Source of the DNA: Sphingobium fontiphilum
Lineage (GTDB): Bacteria; Pseudomonadota; Alphaproteobacteria; Sphingomonadales; Sphingomonadaceae
Direction of reading: 5' to 3'
Assembly (NCBI RefSeq): GCF_014196635.1
Contig: NZ_JACIEB010000007.1
Span: 1 to 64,000 of the forward strand
Length of the DNA stretch: 64,000 nucleotides
Part shown: positions 1 to 8,814 of the stretch, in pieces
How the letters are laid out: the number at the start of each line of letters is the position of its first letter
How positions within the stretch are numbered: the first letter of the stretch is position 1
Notes under the pieces: model-generated
Told to the model about the DNA's origin: nothing
Databases searched by the model: none
The model's input: the letters and a program-made list of their open reading frames with translations, nothing else
Program-made: the position numbers and the translations under genes

Positions 1-15
1 CAGGGACAAAGCCGC

Positions 16-1837
16 ATGCCGAGACGCCATATCCTGAGCGCCCGGCAGCGGTCGTCGCTGCTCGACCTGCCGACCGACGAAGCGTCGCTGCTACGGCATT
101 ATATCCTGGCGGACGACGACCTGATCCACATCGACCGGCGACGCCGACCGGAAAACCGGATCGGCTTCGCGCTGCAACTGTGCGCGCTGCGCTATCCGGG
201 ACGAATGCTGGTGCCGGGCGAGGTGATCCCGCTCGCGGTATCCGCTTTCCTCGGCGCCCAGCTCGGCATCGCCGGTGACGTGCTCGTCCACTACGCCGTC
301 CGGCGCCAGACCCGCCAGCAACATATGGAGGTGCTGCGCTCCATCTACGGATACAGGACGTTTCCTGGTCAGGGCGCGCCGGCACGGACGTTCCGTGACT
401 GGCTGTTCGCCGAAGCCGAGCAGGCACACTCGAACGACGATCTCGCCCGGCGCTTCATCTCCCGCTGCCGCGATACCATGACCATCCTGCCGGCGATCAC
501 GACGATCGAGCGCCTGTGCGCGGATGCGCTCGTCGCGGCCGAACGCAGCATCGAGAAGCGCATCGCATCTCGCCTTGATCTTGTCGCCTGCACCCGTCTC
601 GACCGGCTGACGACCGAGATGCTGCCGGGGGCAATCAGTCGCTTCATCTGGCTGCGCCGGATCGAGCCGGGCAACAATTCCGCCGCGGCAAATCGACTGC
701 TCGACCGGCTTGAGTTCCTGCGTGCGATGAACCTCGATGCCCGCCTGCTCGGCGACGTCCCGCCGCATCGCGTCGCCCGGCTGCGCCGACAGGGCGAACG
801 TTACTTCGCCGATGGCCTGCGCGATCTCGGTGCCGACCGGCGTCGCGCCATCCTCGCGGTCTGCATCATCGAGTGGGCTACCGCGACCGCGGATGCGGTG
901 ATCGAGACGCATGACCGGATCGTCGGGCGCACCTGGCGCGAGGCGAAGCAGCTACATGACGTACGCGCCGCGGAAACCAGAGGTGGGGTCACTGCGACGC
1001 TGAGCGGCTTCACTGCGCTTGGCCAGTCGCTGCTCGAAGCGCATGGCGACGGCGCGTCGCTGGAGGATGCGGTCGCGCGTGCGGCGGGATGGGACCATCT
1101 CTCCCGCCTCGTCGCGACGGCCAGGATTCTGACGGACACGCTTGGCGATGATCCGCTGGCGCATGTCGATCAGGGGTATCACCGCTTCCGTCGCTATGCC
1201 CCGCGTATGCTGCGCTGCCTCCATCTCCAAGCCGCGTCGGCTGCGCGCCCCTTGCTGGACGCGGTGATCGCCATCGCCACCAAAGACGCGCTCCCGGCGA
1301 CCGACGATTTCCTGCGCCCACATTCCAAATGGCGGCGTCAATTGCGGGCGAAGGGCGACGATGATGCGCGCCTCCGGGAAGTCGCGGTCATGTTCCATCT
1401 GCGCGACGCGCTGCGCTCGGGTGACATCTGGCTCGACCGCTCGCACCGGTACGGTGACCTTCGCAACGTCCTCGTATCGATGGAAGTCGCGCATGCTGCG
1501 AAGCTGGCCGTACCGTCCGATCCGCATGTCTGGCTCGCGGACCGCAAGGCCCGTCTCGCCGATGGCCTCGCCCGGCTCGGTCGCGCCGCGCGCAACGGTA
1601 CGATCCCGAAAGGCAGCATCGAGGACGGGACGCTGCGCATCGATCGCCTGGCCGCCGATGCGCCGGACGGGATCGATGACCTGGTGCTGGACCTTTACCG
1701 TCGCCTGCCGCCCATCCGCATTACCGACCTGCTGCTCGAAGTGGACGCTGCGCTGGAGTTCACCGACGCCTTCACCCATCTGCGCACCGGTGTTCCGTGT
1801 GGCGACCGGATCGGCCTGCTCAACGTCCTGCTCGCCG
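16..1837 (+). pseudogene. tnpA: Tn3-family transposase TnpA, N-terminal ~607 residues only
   Basis: Starts at ATG 16 and reads as a Tn3-family transposase N-terminal region (DUF4158-like start MPRRHILSARQRSSLL, then a long helical middle region up to the HLRTG...LLNVLLAEG block that normally precedes the DDE catalytic domain). Family members are about 970-990 residues. Similarity stops near 1837-1848, where the sequence changes to the minus-strand istA of an IS21-type element, although the frame stays open to 1956. The DDE catalytic core is therefore missing and the protein cannot transpose. It is distinct in sequence from the intact TnpA at 25790-28759. It may be the front half of the element whose C-terminal end lies at 28820-29443. 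Confidence 0.85.
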
Positions 1838-2334
1838 AAGGCCCGGCTGTGGCTGAGCTTGAAGTGCGCCACCTGCAGCTTGGTGCGCACGCCGGCGATG
1901 ATCGCCCAGTCCTCGCTCCAGTCGAACTGGAACGCCTCCCCCGGTGCGAACAATAACGGCACGAACGTCCCGCGGCCGCTCATCTGCTGCTGACGGCGAT
2001 ACTCATCGCGCCATGCCCGCGCGAAGGCGGCAACACGGCCATAGGAACCGTCATAGCCCAGGCTCACCAGATCGGCGTGCAACTGCTTGACCGTGCGCTT
2101 CTGCTTGCGCGAGCGAACCATCTCCCGTTGCAGCCAGGCCGACAGCCGTTCCGCGAACGGATCCAGCTTGCTTGGCCGCTCGGGCACCTTGAACTGCGGC
2201 TCAATCGTCTCTGACCGCAAATATTTACGGATCGTATTACGGGACAATCCCGTGCGCCGCACAATCTCGCGGATCGATAGATGGTCGCGGTAATGCCAGC
2301 GACGGATTACGCTCAACAACGCCATGTCCAACAC
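1837..2334 (-). pseudogene. istA: IS21-family transposase IstA, N-terminal ~166 residues
   Basis: Reading on the minus strand from ATG 2334, the first ~166 residues are IstA-like: a helix-turn-helix (HLSIREIVRRTGLSRNTIRKY), a basic linker, then the start of the integrase core with the first catalytic-type aspartate in FQFDWSED. After SHSRAF (about 1837) the frame stays open for almost 300 more codons, but these are antisense to the Tn3 tnpA and are not IstA. IstA is normally about 500 residues and is followed by IstB, and both the rest and istB are absent. It is a one-ended remnant. Confidence 0.85.
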
Positions 2335-2437
2335 TCCTTGATCCCCCGCTCGCCAAAGCCAGGGGTGAGTTCAACATGGGTCACTTCTCAGTGGAAATTT
2401 ATGCCCTTCCCGGGTCACTTCTCAGCGGCAATCAACA
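1838..2437 (-). mobile_element. IS21-family element, left-end remnant
   Basis: This segment contains the istA 5' end and the element terminus. The outer end is read as TGTTGATTGCCGC on the minus strand, ending at 2437 with the TG/CA terminal dinucleotide usual for IS21. The inner boundary at about 1838 is where Tn3 tnpA sequence begins. The other terminus and istB are missing, so this is a truncated insertion that left its end inside the ohr gene. Confidence 0.75.
2378..2425. repeat. Tandem terminal repeats of the IS21-type end
   Basis: GGGTCACTTCTCAG occurs twice in the same orientation, at 2378-2391 and 2412-2425 (34-bp offset), just inside the element end. Multiple short terminal repeats of this kind are transposase-binding sites typical of the IS21 family. 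The assignment follows from the repeat plus the adjacent istA. Confidence 0.7.
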
Positions 2438-2802
2438 GCGATGACGGCCTTCTCGATCTCGCCTTGGCTCTGCCCAAGCAGTTGGGCGGTAAGGGCGGCG
2501 CGACCAATCCTGAGCAGCTTTTTGCTGCCGGCTATGCCGCCTGCTTCGGGAACGCCGTAATCCACGTAACGCGAGCGGCTTCGGAAAAAGTGAAGGATGA
2601 CGATATCGTCGTGGTGGCCGACGTTGGGATGGAGTCAAACGGATCGGGTGGATTCGCCCTGACGGTAGCATTGGGCGTCACGATCACCGGAATCGATCAG
2701 GCGGCAGCGGAAGAAGTCGTTGCCAAAGCCCATTCGGTTTGCCCCTATTCCAATGCGGTGAAAGGTAATATCGACGTGGCGATTGTTGTATCAGTGAACT
2801 AG
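2438..2802 (+). pseudogene. ohr: Organic hydroperoxide resistance protein (Ohr/OsmC), 5' truncated
   Basis: The frame from about 2438 encodes an Ohr/OsmC thiol peroxidase without its first ~25 residues. It keeps the NPEQLFAAGYAACF block with the first active-site cysteine and AHSVCPYSNA with the second. Ohr reduces organic hydroperoxides using these two cysteines. The IS21 end replaces the native start. A fused reading frame runs through the IS from 2281, so a chimeric protein could be made, but the native promoter and N-terminus are gone. Its regulator ohrR follows after 11 bp. Confidence 0.8.
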
Positions 2803-2813
2803 GATTGAGGAAA

Positions 2814-3284
2814 ATGAGCCTGCCGATCGACAACGACCCGCTCGATCTTGATCGGCAGGTTTGTTTTCCACTTTACGCTGCGTCCAATCTCCTGAACCGG
2901 CTTTATCGACCGATCCTCGCGGAACTCGGCCTGACCTATCCGCAATATCTGGTCATGCTGGTGCTTTGGAAAGAAGCATCTCAGACGGTCGGCTCACTCG
3001 GTGACAGCCTCTATCTCGATAGCGGCACGTTAACGCCGCTGCTCAAGCGTATGGAACGGGCGGGGCTAATAAGTCGCACACGCGATGCAAAGGATGAACG
3101 GCGCGTGCTGATCGAGTTGACGGCCAAGGGCAGAAATCTGCGCGCCGACGCCGGGAAAGTTCCTGCAACATTGTCAGCCAACCTTGCGATCGACGAGGAA
3201 AGTATCGTCAACCTGCGCGAACAGGTGCGGGCGTTAATCGCCGTGTTGCAACGCAAAGGCAGCCAGGACAGGTCCGAAGGCTAA
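2814..3284 (+). CDS. ohrR: MarR-family organic-peroxide sensor OhrR
   Basis: A 156-residue MarR-type winged-helix repressor. The conserved N-terminal reactive cysteine lies in LDRQVCFPLYAASN, and the wing/recognition region reads LDSGTLTPLLKRMERAGLISRTRDAKDERR, as in OhrR. Peroxide oxidation of that cysteine releases OhrR from the ohr promoter. ATG 2814 is chosen because a TGAGGA ribosome site sits just before it; an in-frame TTG at 2805 is less likely. The target gene ohr lies immediately upstream and is truncated, so the regulator is probably an orphan here. Confidence 0.88.
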   Translation: MSLPIDNDPLDLDRQVCFPLYAASNLLNRLYRPILAELGLTYPQYLVMLVLWKEASQTVGSLGDSLYLDSGTLTPLLKRMERAGLISRTRDAKDERRVLIELTAKGRNLRADAGKVPATLSANLAIDEESIVNLREQVRALIAVLQRKGSQDRSEG

Positions 3285-3387
3285 ATGCCTGTCTTGGTGT
3301 TGATCATACAGCCCAGCGCGGTCACTCGCCGTTGCTGGCCTGCCCTGCGAGGGGAGCGATGGTGGCAGGCTGCCTAGAGCCACGAAG

Positions 3388-3612
3388 CGCGGCGGCACCG
3401 GTATGATCCCGACCAAGCGGAACCACCTGATCCAGCTAGTTCCCCGCAGATGCCGCGATCTACGCCCTGCGCGACATGGTCGAACGCTGCTCCAACAAAC
3501 TCAAAATGCCCGAAGGCTCGCTACCAGATACGACAAAACCGCCGGCAGCTATCGGCTTCATCCAAATCGTCTCAACTCGCTTGTGGATGTGTCAATTTGT
3601 CAACGCCTCTAG
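3388..3612 (+). pseudogene. IS5-family transposase C-terminal remnant with frameshifts
   Basis: Short stretches in different frames match the C-terminal region of IS5-type transposases: GMIPTKRNHLIQL (from 3403), then DAAIYALRDMVERCSNKLK (about 3448-3505), then NARRLATRYDKTAGSY in another frame, then GFIQIVSTRLWM. At least two frameshifts separate them and no terminal repeat is evident. The rest of the 3285-3643 gap shows no gene. Confidence 0.65.
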
Positions 3613-3643
3613 TTTGGACCATCTTCTCGATGGTCAAGCCATA

Positions 3644-4369
3644 TCAGCCCATGGCCTTACCGTACGCCACCTCGACAGCGCCTGCCGTGAAGGTGATCGC
3701 ACCAGTTTTTGCGCCGAATTTCTCGATGTCGGTCATCATGACGGCGGCATGTTTGGGCTCGCGATACGCGTCTGACAGATGCTGGAGCGACGCGAAGCCG
3801 ACATCCGCGCACATCCCCATGAACCGGTGGCTGGTGATCTGCAGGCCCGGTGTCTGGATGCCATAAACGGCGCGGTAGCGCAGCATGTACGCCATGAAAT
3901 CCTCAAAGCGCGAAAAAAAGTCGTAATGATCGTGCACCCAGTAATCCTGAGCGGTTTCGAGCGGGATATCTGCGCGCGGCTGCCCGGCGACGATGCGCTT
4001 GACGGCGATGCCGGGCTTGTCGAACCCGTCGACGACATGGCCGATCCACGTCACGCTGCCCACGGTATCGATCAGGCCCTGCATTGCGGACTGGACCGCG
4101 CTGTCGGCGGCCAGCGCGTTGGCGGTGGCCACCGCAGCGGGCAGCGTATCGAACCAAAGCTCGATCACGCCGTCATAATCATCGCAGGCGATCCACAGAA
4201 ATTCTTCGGGAACTGTCTCGAAAGGCTTGTTCAGCACATAGGACCGGACCGAGCGGACGAATTGCGGATTGGCCATCATCGCCGCGCTGAGATCATTCCG
4301 CCAGCGCTCGACAAACTCGCTGCGAGACAGGCTGACATCGCGGCGAAGGAAGCTGGTTATCCGGAACAT
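3644..4369 (-). CDS. EthD-domain protein
   Basis: A 241-residue protein starting MFRITSFLRRDVSLSRSEFVERWRND, typical of the EthD dimeric alpha-beta barrel superfamily. A second similar half around VKRIVAGQPRADIPLETAQDYWVHDH suggests two tandem barrels. ATG 4369 has GGAGA upstream, better than the in-frame TTG at 4381. EthD proteins accompany P450 or ring-oxygenase pathways and some act as small decarboxylases or isomerases; the reaction here is unknown. It is the last gene of the minus-strand catabolic set, 69 bp after the Rieske oxygenase gene. Confidence 0.75.
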   Translation of the reverse strand: MFRITSFLRRDVSLSRSEFVERWRNDLSAAMMANPQFVRSVRSYVLNKPFETVPEEFLWIACDDYDGVIELWFDTLPAAVATANALAADSAVQSAMQGLIDTVGSVTWIGHVVDGFDKPGIAVKRIVAGQPRADIPLETAQDYWVHDHYDFFSRFEDFMAYMLRYRAVYGIQTPGLQITSHRFMGMCADVGFASLQHLSDAYREPKHAAVMMTDIEKFGAKTGAITFTAGAVEVAYGKAMG

Positions 4370-4438
4370 CTTTGTCTCCAACAGAATAGTGGAAATTTCA
4401 GCCCCATCGATCCCATCCGGGGCTGTCTTTCATGCAGG

Positions 4439-5755
4439 CTATGCGAGTGGCAAGCTATGAAGCTGATCGATCGCAGTCTTGACGACGGCCGCGCTGTGAC
4501 GACATGCCATTTCCTGCATTCCAAACTGGATGTGGTCGATGGCTCCCGATTTCATCGAATTTTGCTGGCGGGTGCAGGCATTATTATCTTCGACAAGCGT
4601 ATCGCGGTTGAATGCCGTCGCATAATGCTGCGCGAACTCCTGCCGTAAGCTCACAGGTTCATAATAGTAATAACGCGCCTGCCAGTCCGTCTCATTCTCC
4701 GATATTGGCCAGAAGCGATGCATCCAGCAGCCGTTTGCGCCCGCGTTGATCTGCACATGCGGGAAAACGATCATATTGTCCGCGGCCCATAGCGCCGGAT
4801 CCCCTCGATCAATCGGCTCGGAACCTCGAAAGCCGTTTACCGCGCTATCGGTGTCTTCGAGCGGGTTGGCGGTGGTGATGATCTGGGCCGACGCCGTGAA
4901 CGCGAACTGCTGCACCGGGCGCGCATCCGACAGTTCGAACTGCGGATTGATGCTGGTCGACCAGCTGCGATGCGGCCCCAGGGCTTCCCAATAGAGCGGA
5001 TGGCAGAAAGGGTTACCGCTGTACGACATCATGCTGCTGACGGTGCGAGCGTGAAGCGCCCGGATATGGTAACTCTCGCTCTGTGCCTCCAGCAGCAGTT
5101 TCCAGTTGCATTTTATCCGCGCGCCCATCGTCGCCTGACGGCTGAAATGCTTGATCGGCAGGTCCTGAAACCGACCCGCCAAGGGGGCGACGAACGCCTC
5201 CAGCGTCTGGGCTGGCTGGGGAGCGAGATTGATGTAGATGAAGCCTTCCCATATGCCGAGATGGATTGGGCGCAGCGCTGAGGCGTCCTTGTCGAGACCG
5301 GGAAAACAGTCCTGATCGGGCACGCTGCGCAGGGCCCCGTCGGAGCCGAAGGTCCAGGCGTGATAAGGACAGGTAAAGCGACTGCCATTGCCGCTTTCTT
5401 CCCACAGGAGCTGCATGCCGCGATGGGTGCATATATTGTGAAACGCGCGCACAACGCCGTCGGCACCTCGCGTGATGAGAACCGAGACGTTGCGGCAGGC
5501 AACCGGGCGAACGATCCAGTCCCCCGGCTTTGCAACGTCGCTTTCATCGGCAATGTTGAGCCAGACGGTTCCGAACAGCGCGGCTTCCTTCTCGAAGCGC
5601 TCATGATCGACATAGCTGGCGACCGATACATGACCGCTCTGCATCACCGCCGGATCCGGCTCGACCGGGCCGTGGCCAAGATCGAAGCTGGTGACATGAA
5701 AATGCGGAACAGGCGCCGCCCTGGCGGTCTCCGTTCCTGCTTTCCCGTCAGCCAT
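4439..5755 (-). CDS. Rieske non-heme iron oxygenase, alpha subunit (A)
   Basis: 438 residues, the usual size of an aromatic-ring-hydroxylating oxygenase alpha subunit. The Rieske [2Fe-2S] ligands are C109-T-H111 and C129-P-Y-H132. The catalytic domain carries the mononuclear-iron motif in AQSESYHIRALH. It would insert oxygen into an aromatic or polycyclic substrate using electrons from a ferredoxin. The ATG at 5755 overlaps the stop of the upstream SDR gene, so the two are translationally coupled; the longer open frame from 5935 is only SDR antiframe. No beta subunit, ferredoxin or reductase gene is nearby, which suits an alpha-only enzyme. Substrate unknown. Confidence 0.88.
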   Translation of the reverse strand: MADGKAGTETARAAPVPHFHVTSFDLGHGPVEPDPAVMQSGHVSVASYVDHERFEKEAALFGTVWLNIADESDVAKPGDWIVRPVACRNVSVLITRGADGVVRAFHNICTHRGMQLLWEESGNGSRFTCPYHAWTFGSDGALRSVPDQDCFPGLDKDASALRPIHLGIWEGFIYINLAPQPAQTLEAFVAPLAGRFQDLPIKHFSRQATMGARIKCNWKLLLEAQSESYHIRALHARTVSSMMSYSGNPFCHPLYWEALGPHRSWSTSINPQFELSDARPVQQFAFTASAQIITTANPLEDTDSAVNGFRGSEPIDRGDPALWAADNMIVFPHVQINAGANGCWMHRFWPISENETDWQARYYYYEPVSLRQEFAQHYATAFNRDTLVEDNNACTRQQNSMKSGAIDHIQFGMQEMACRHSAAVVKTAIDQLHSLPLA

Positions 5756-6575
5756 GACGCTCCTCCATATCATTCCAGAACTCATCGGCCACATCCGCGA
5801 CATGGGCGAAGTGCGCACGGATGCCGCCGTCCACGGAGATGATCTGGCCGTTGACGTAGCGGCCGTCGTCGGATGCCAGCATCGCGACCACGCCTGCCAG
5901 ATCGTCCGGCCGGCCGATGCGAGGGCTGAGCACATGCCGCATCAGTGCCGCATAGCGCTCCTCGCCGTTCGCAGCGGAGGCGGCCGCAGTGATGACGATG
6001 CCCGGTGAGATGGCGTTCGAACGAACGCCTCGCTTGCCATATTGGGTGGCGACATACATGGTGAAGTTGTTGATCGCGGCCTTTGAGGCGCCGTAAGCGG
6101 GACGGTAGAGATCGCCCGTCAGCGAGGCACCCGAACTCGTGTTGATGATGGCCGCATCTTCCGACGCCAGTAAGGCGGGGAGCGCATATTTGGTGGCCAG
6201 CATCGTTCCCCGGATGTTGGCGTGGAAGATGCTGTCCCACACGGCCACATCCATATGCTCGACCGCCATATCCTCGTCGAGATGCCACTGGCGCATGTCC
6301 GCTGCATTGTTGTGCAGGATGCGCAGGCCGCCGAAATGATCCACGGTTGCGGCGATCATCGCGCGGATGCTCTCCTCGTCGTTCAGGTCCATGAAGAGGG
6401 AAATCGCACGCCCACCGGCCTGCTCGATCGCGTGAGCAACCGTCTCTGCGCCCGGCCTGTTGATGTCCGCCACCGCGACCAGCGCACCCTCGCCCGCCAG
6501 GCGCTTCGCAGTGGCCTCGCCGATGCCCGAAGCGGCGCCAGTGATGATCGCCGGGCGACCTTCCAGTCTCTGCAA
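5748..6575 (-). CDS. SDR-family NAD(P)-dependent oxidoreductase (1)
   Basis: 275 residues, classical short-chain dehydrogenase. Cofactor motif TGAASGIGEA at about residues 12-21, NNAA at 89-92, catalytic Ser about 148 and YGASK (Y161, K165). The start is TTG at 6575 behind an AAAGGAGAG ribosome site. The last 8 bp overlap the Rieske oxygenase A gene. The pair suggests a cis-dihydrodiol or alcohol dehydrogenase acting on the oxygenase product, which is inference from neighbours. Confidence 0.85.
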   Translation of the reverse strand: MQRLEGRPAIITGAASGIGEATAKRLAGEGALVAVADINRPGAETVAHAIEQAGGRAISLFMDLNDEESIRAMIAATVDHFGGLRILHNNAADMRQWHLDEDMAVEHMDVAVWDSIFHANIRGTMLATKYALPALLASEDAAIINTSSGASLTGDLYRPAYGASKAAINNFTMYVATQYGKRGVRSNAISPGIVITAAASAANGEERYAALMRHVLSPRIGRPDDLAGVVAMLASDDGRYVNGQIISVDGGIRAHFAHVADVADEFWNDMEERHG

Positions 6576-6703
6576 ATTCTCTCTCCTTTGTCATCGCCCG
6601 CGCGGCGTTATTGAGCGTCGAGAGTATCGCGGACGCGACGCTCCAACGAGCCCTTTTCGTTGGGAACCGATAGCAATGACGGCCGGACGCGGCGGTGCTT
6701 TCC

Positions 6704-7525
6704 TCAATGCAGTGAGGGGCTCTCGCCGCCATTGACGCGGATATGCGCGCCGGTCATGTACGCGGCCTCCTCGCTCGCCACGAACGCGACCGTCGCGGCG
6801 ATTTCCTCGGGCCGGCCCATGCGCCCTGCGGCGTTGGGCCATTTTTCAGCGATCAGCCGGCGCTCGATCGCGAGGGGGTCGATGTCGCTCCAGCCCTCTG
6901 CCTGCGCCATCGGCAGCAGGTTGGCTTGCATCGTCTCGGTCAGCACCGATCCGGGGCTGATCATGTTCACCGTCACACCGGTGCCACCCAGAATCTTCGT
7001 CATGTTGACCATGACGTTCGCCAGCGCGGCCTTGGCGGGGCCATAGGTGGGGAAATCGGGAATGGGCAGATAATAGGCAGAGCTGCCGATCAGGATGACG
7101 CGTCCCCAGCGCTGGCGGCGCATGGCGGGCACAAAGGCCTTGGCCAGCCGCACCGCCCCGCCGACATTGCTGTTGTAGCTGCTCAGCCAGTCCTCAGTCG
7201 GGACAGCGAACCAGTCGGCTGCATAGGGCTGACTATCCCCGGCGTTGCTGACGAGGATGTCGATCCCGCCAAATTCCGCCTCCACCTGCTGCACGATGCT
7301 GGCAGCCCCCGCATCGCTGTCGAGCGAACCAAGCGCCACGATGGCGGTGCCGCCTGCCGCGCGAATCTCGTCCTGCAGGGCCGCGGCGCGATCGGCGTTG
7401 CGGCCGTGGATGACCACGCGGGCGCCGCTCTCGGCAAATAGTCTGGCGGTCGCGGCGCCGATGCCGCTCGTGCTGCCGCTGACGAGCACGCGCTTGCCGG
7501 AGAAATCAAATCGCGTTTTGCCCAT
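6704..7525 (-). CDS. SDR-family NAD(P)-dependent oxidoreductase (2)
   Basis: 273-residue classical SDR with SGSTSGIGAAT in the glycine-rich cofactor loop, SNAG in strand 4, catalytic IGSS serine and YGPAK (Y161, K165). The basic GRN after the second strand suggests NADP(H) preference. ATG 7525 has a GAGGA ribosome site. It lies 13 bp after the Rieske oxygenase B gene and probably shares its transcript. The 128-bp gap to the next gene holds no recognisable feature. Confidence 0.85.
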   Translation of the reverse strand: MGKTRFDFSGKRVLVSGSTSGIGAATARLFAESGARVVIHGRNADRAAALQDEIRAAGGTAIVALGSLDSDAGAASIVQQVEAEFGGIDILVSNAGDSQPYAADWFAVPTEDWLSSYNSNVGGAVRLAKAFVPAMRRQRWGRVILIGSSAYYLPIPDFPTYGPAKAALANVMVNMTKILGGTGVTVNMISPGSVLTETMQANLLPMAQAEGWSDIDPLAIERRLIAEKWPNAAGRMGRPEEIAATVAFVASEEAAYMTGAHIRVNGGESPSLH

Positions 7526-7538
7526 AATATCCTCTGCG

Positions 7539-8786
7539 TCAGGCCTTCAGTTCGGCCGCAAGCGGCGCGTCATCGTGGAGATAGTGATCGACCGCCTTCG
7601 CCAGATAGCGGAGCAGCAACTCATTCTCGCCGAAATTCTGGTGGCGGTGCGCGCCCATGGTGAAGCCGCGTTGCTGCTGCTCGGTCAGCGCGAAATCTTC
7701 CGACAGGACATCGCGATTAACCGCTGACGCATAGGCCGTTGCGAATTCCTGACGCAGGGTCTTCGGCGCGACCACGGCATGACTGCGCACTTCCACCAGC
7801 GTGCGATCCGGCGCGATGGGCCAGAACGTCATCCACAAATAGCCACCGCCCAGCGGTTGCAGGCAGATGTTCGGGAAGATCGTGATGGTTTCCACGCCGA
7901 AATTTGGCAGGCCGATCCGGTTGATCGACGGGTGGGAAACGAAATCGCGCTCCTCGCTGCCGTCCACGCGCGGCAACGTGGAGGGCGGCAACTGGCTGAC
8001 GGCGAATGTCACGACCGGCGTTTTCGGTCGCCAGTCATAGTTGCGCTCGCTGGTGAGCGTGCTGTGCGGCCCGAATATCCGCACATCGTAGAAATTGAAC
8101 GTCGGATTGCTGCTATTGATGATCTGCGGCGTAAGGGTGCGGGCATGGGCAGTGGTGATGTGATAGCCCTCGGAGAAGGTATGCATGCACCCCTTCCAGT
8201 TGCCCGCGACATCATAATCGGTGCGTATGTGGAACGGATAGCGATCGAAAGGCAGGGTCGCGTGCAGTTCGCCAAGGCCGCCCAGATAGTCCGCGAGGCT
8301 CTGCGCCGGCTGCGGATCGAAGTTGACGAAGAGGAAGCCGTTCCAGATCTCCAGCTGCACGGGCGCCAGGCCGCTCTTCGCCTTGTCGACGCAGGGGAAT
8401 TCCTGCTCCGAGGGGATCGCGCGGAGCGCTCCGTCCGCGCCGTAGAGCCAGCTGTGATAGGGGCATCGAAAGGTGAGCGCCGATCCGCGCGCCTGCTGCA
8501 CGACCCGCACGCCGCGATGCGCGCAGCTATTGTAGAAGGCGCGCACGATCCCGTCCTTGCCGCGCACGATGATCAGCTCGGCCTTCAGCGTCGGCACCGC
8601 GCGCAGGAAGAAATCGCCCGCATTGGGGATTTCCTCCTCCCGGCCGATCATCAGCCACAACCGGCGGTAGATACGGTCGACCTCGGCCGCGTAAATCTCC
8701 GGCGAGATATGACTCTCGACCGTCGCCGTCGCGGCATCCAGCCCGAGCTGGCTGGCCGTGGTCCAATGGCGCGCATATTCGTTCAT
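7539..8786 (-). CDS. Rieske non-heme iron oxygenase, alpha subunit (B)
   Basis: 415 residues. Rieske ligands C88-A-H90 and C108-P-Y-H111. The catalytic domain has FSEGYHITTAH, the mononuclear iron histidine pair. It diverges strongly from oxygenase A and from the truncated C copy in this window (for example CAHRGVRVV against CTHRGMQLL), so it is unlikely to be a recent duplicate and probably acts on a different intermediate. No dedicated electron-transfer partners are in the window. Confidence 0.88.
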   Translation of the reverse strand: MNEYARHWTTASQLGLDAATATVESHISPEIYAAEVDRIYRRLWLMIGREEEIPNAGDFFLRAVPTLKAELIIVRGKDGIVRAFYNSCAHRGVRVVQQARGSALTFRCPYHSWLYGADGALRAIPSEQEFPCVDKAKSGLAPVQLEIWNGFLFVNFDPQPAQSLADYLGGLGELHATLPFDRYPFHIRTDYDVAGNWKGCMHTFSEGYHITTAHARTLTPQIINSSNPTFNFYDVRIFGPHSTLTSERNYDWRPKTPVVTFAVSQLPPSTLPRVDGSEERDFVSHPSINRIGLPNFGVETITIFPNICLQPLGGGYLWMTFWPIAPDRTLVEVRSHAVVAPKTLRQEFATAYASAVNRDVLSEDFALTEQQQRGFTMGAHRHQNFGENELLLRYLAKAVDHYLHDDAPLAAELKA

Positions 8787-8814
8787 GGCTTATATCGTCC
8801 GGTTGCCTGCGGGC

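Noticed and set aside
952..2334. 460-residue minus-strand reading frame
   Set aside because: Only the first ~166 residues are IstA; the rest is antisense to Tn3 tnpA, so it is a chance fusion.
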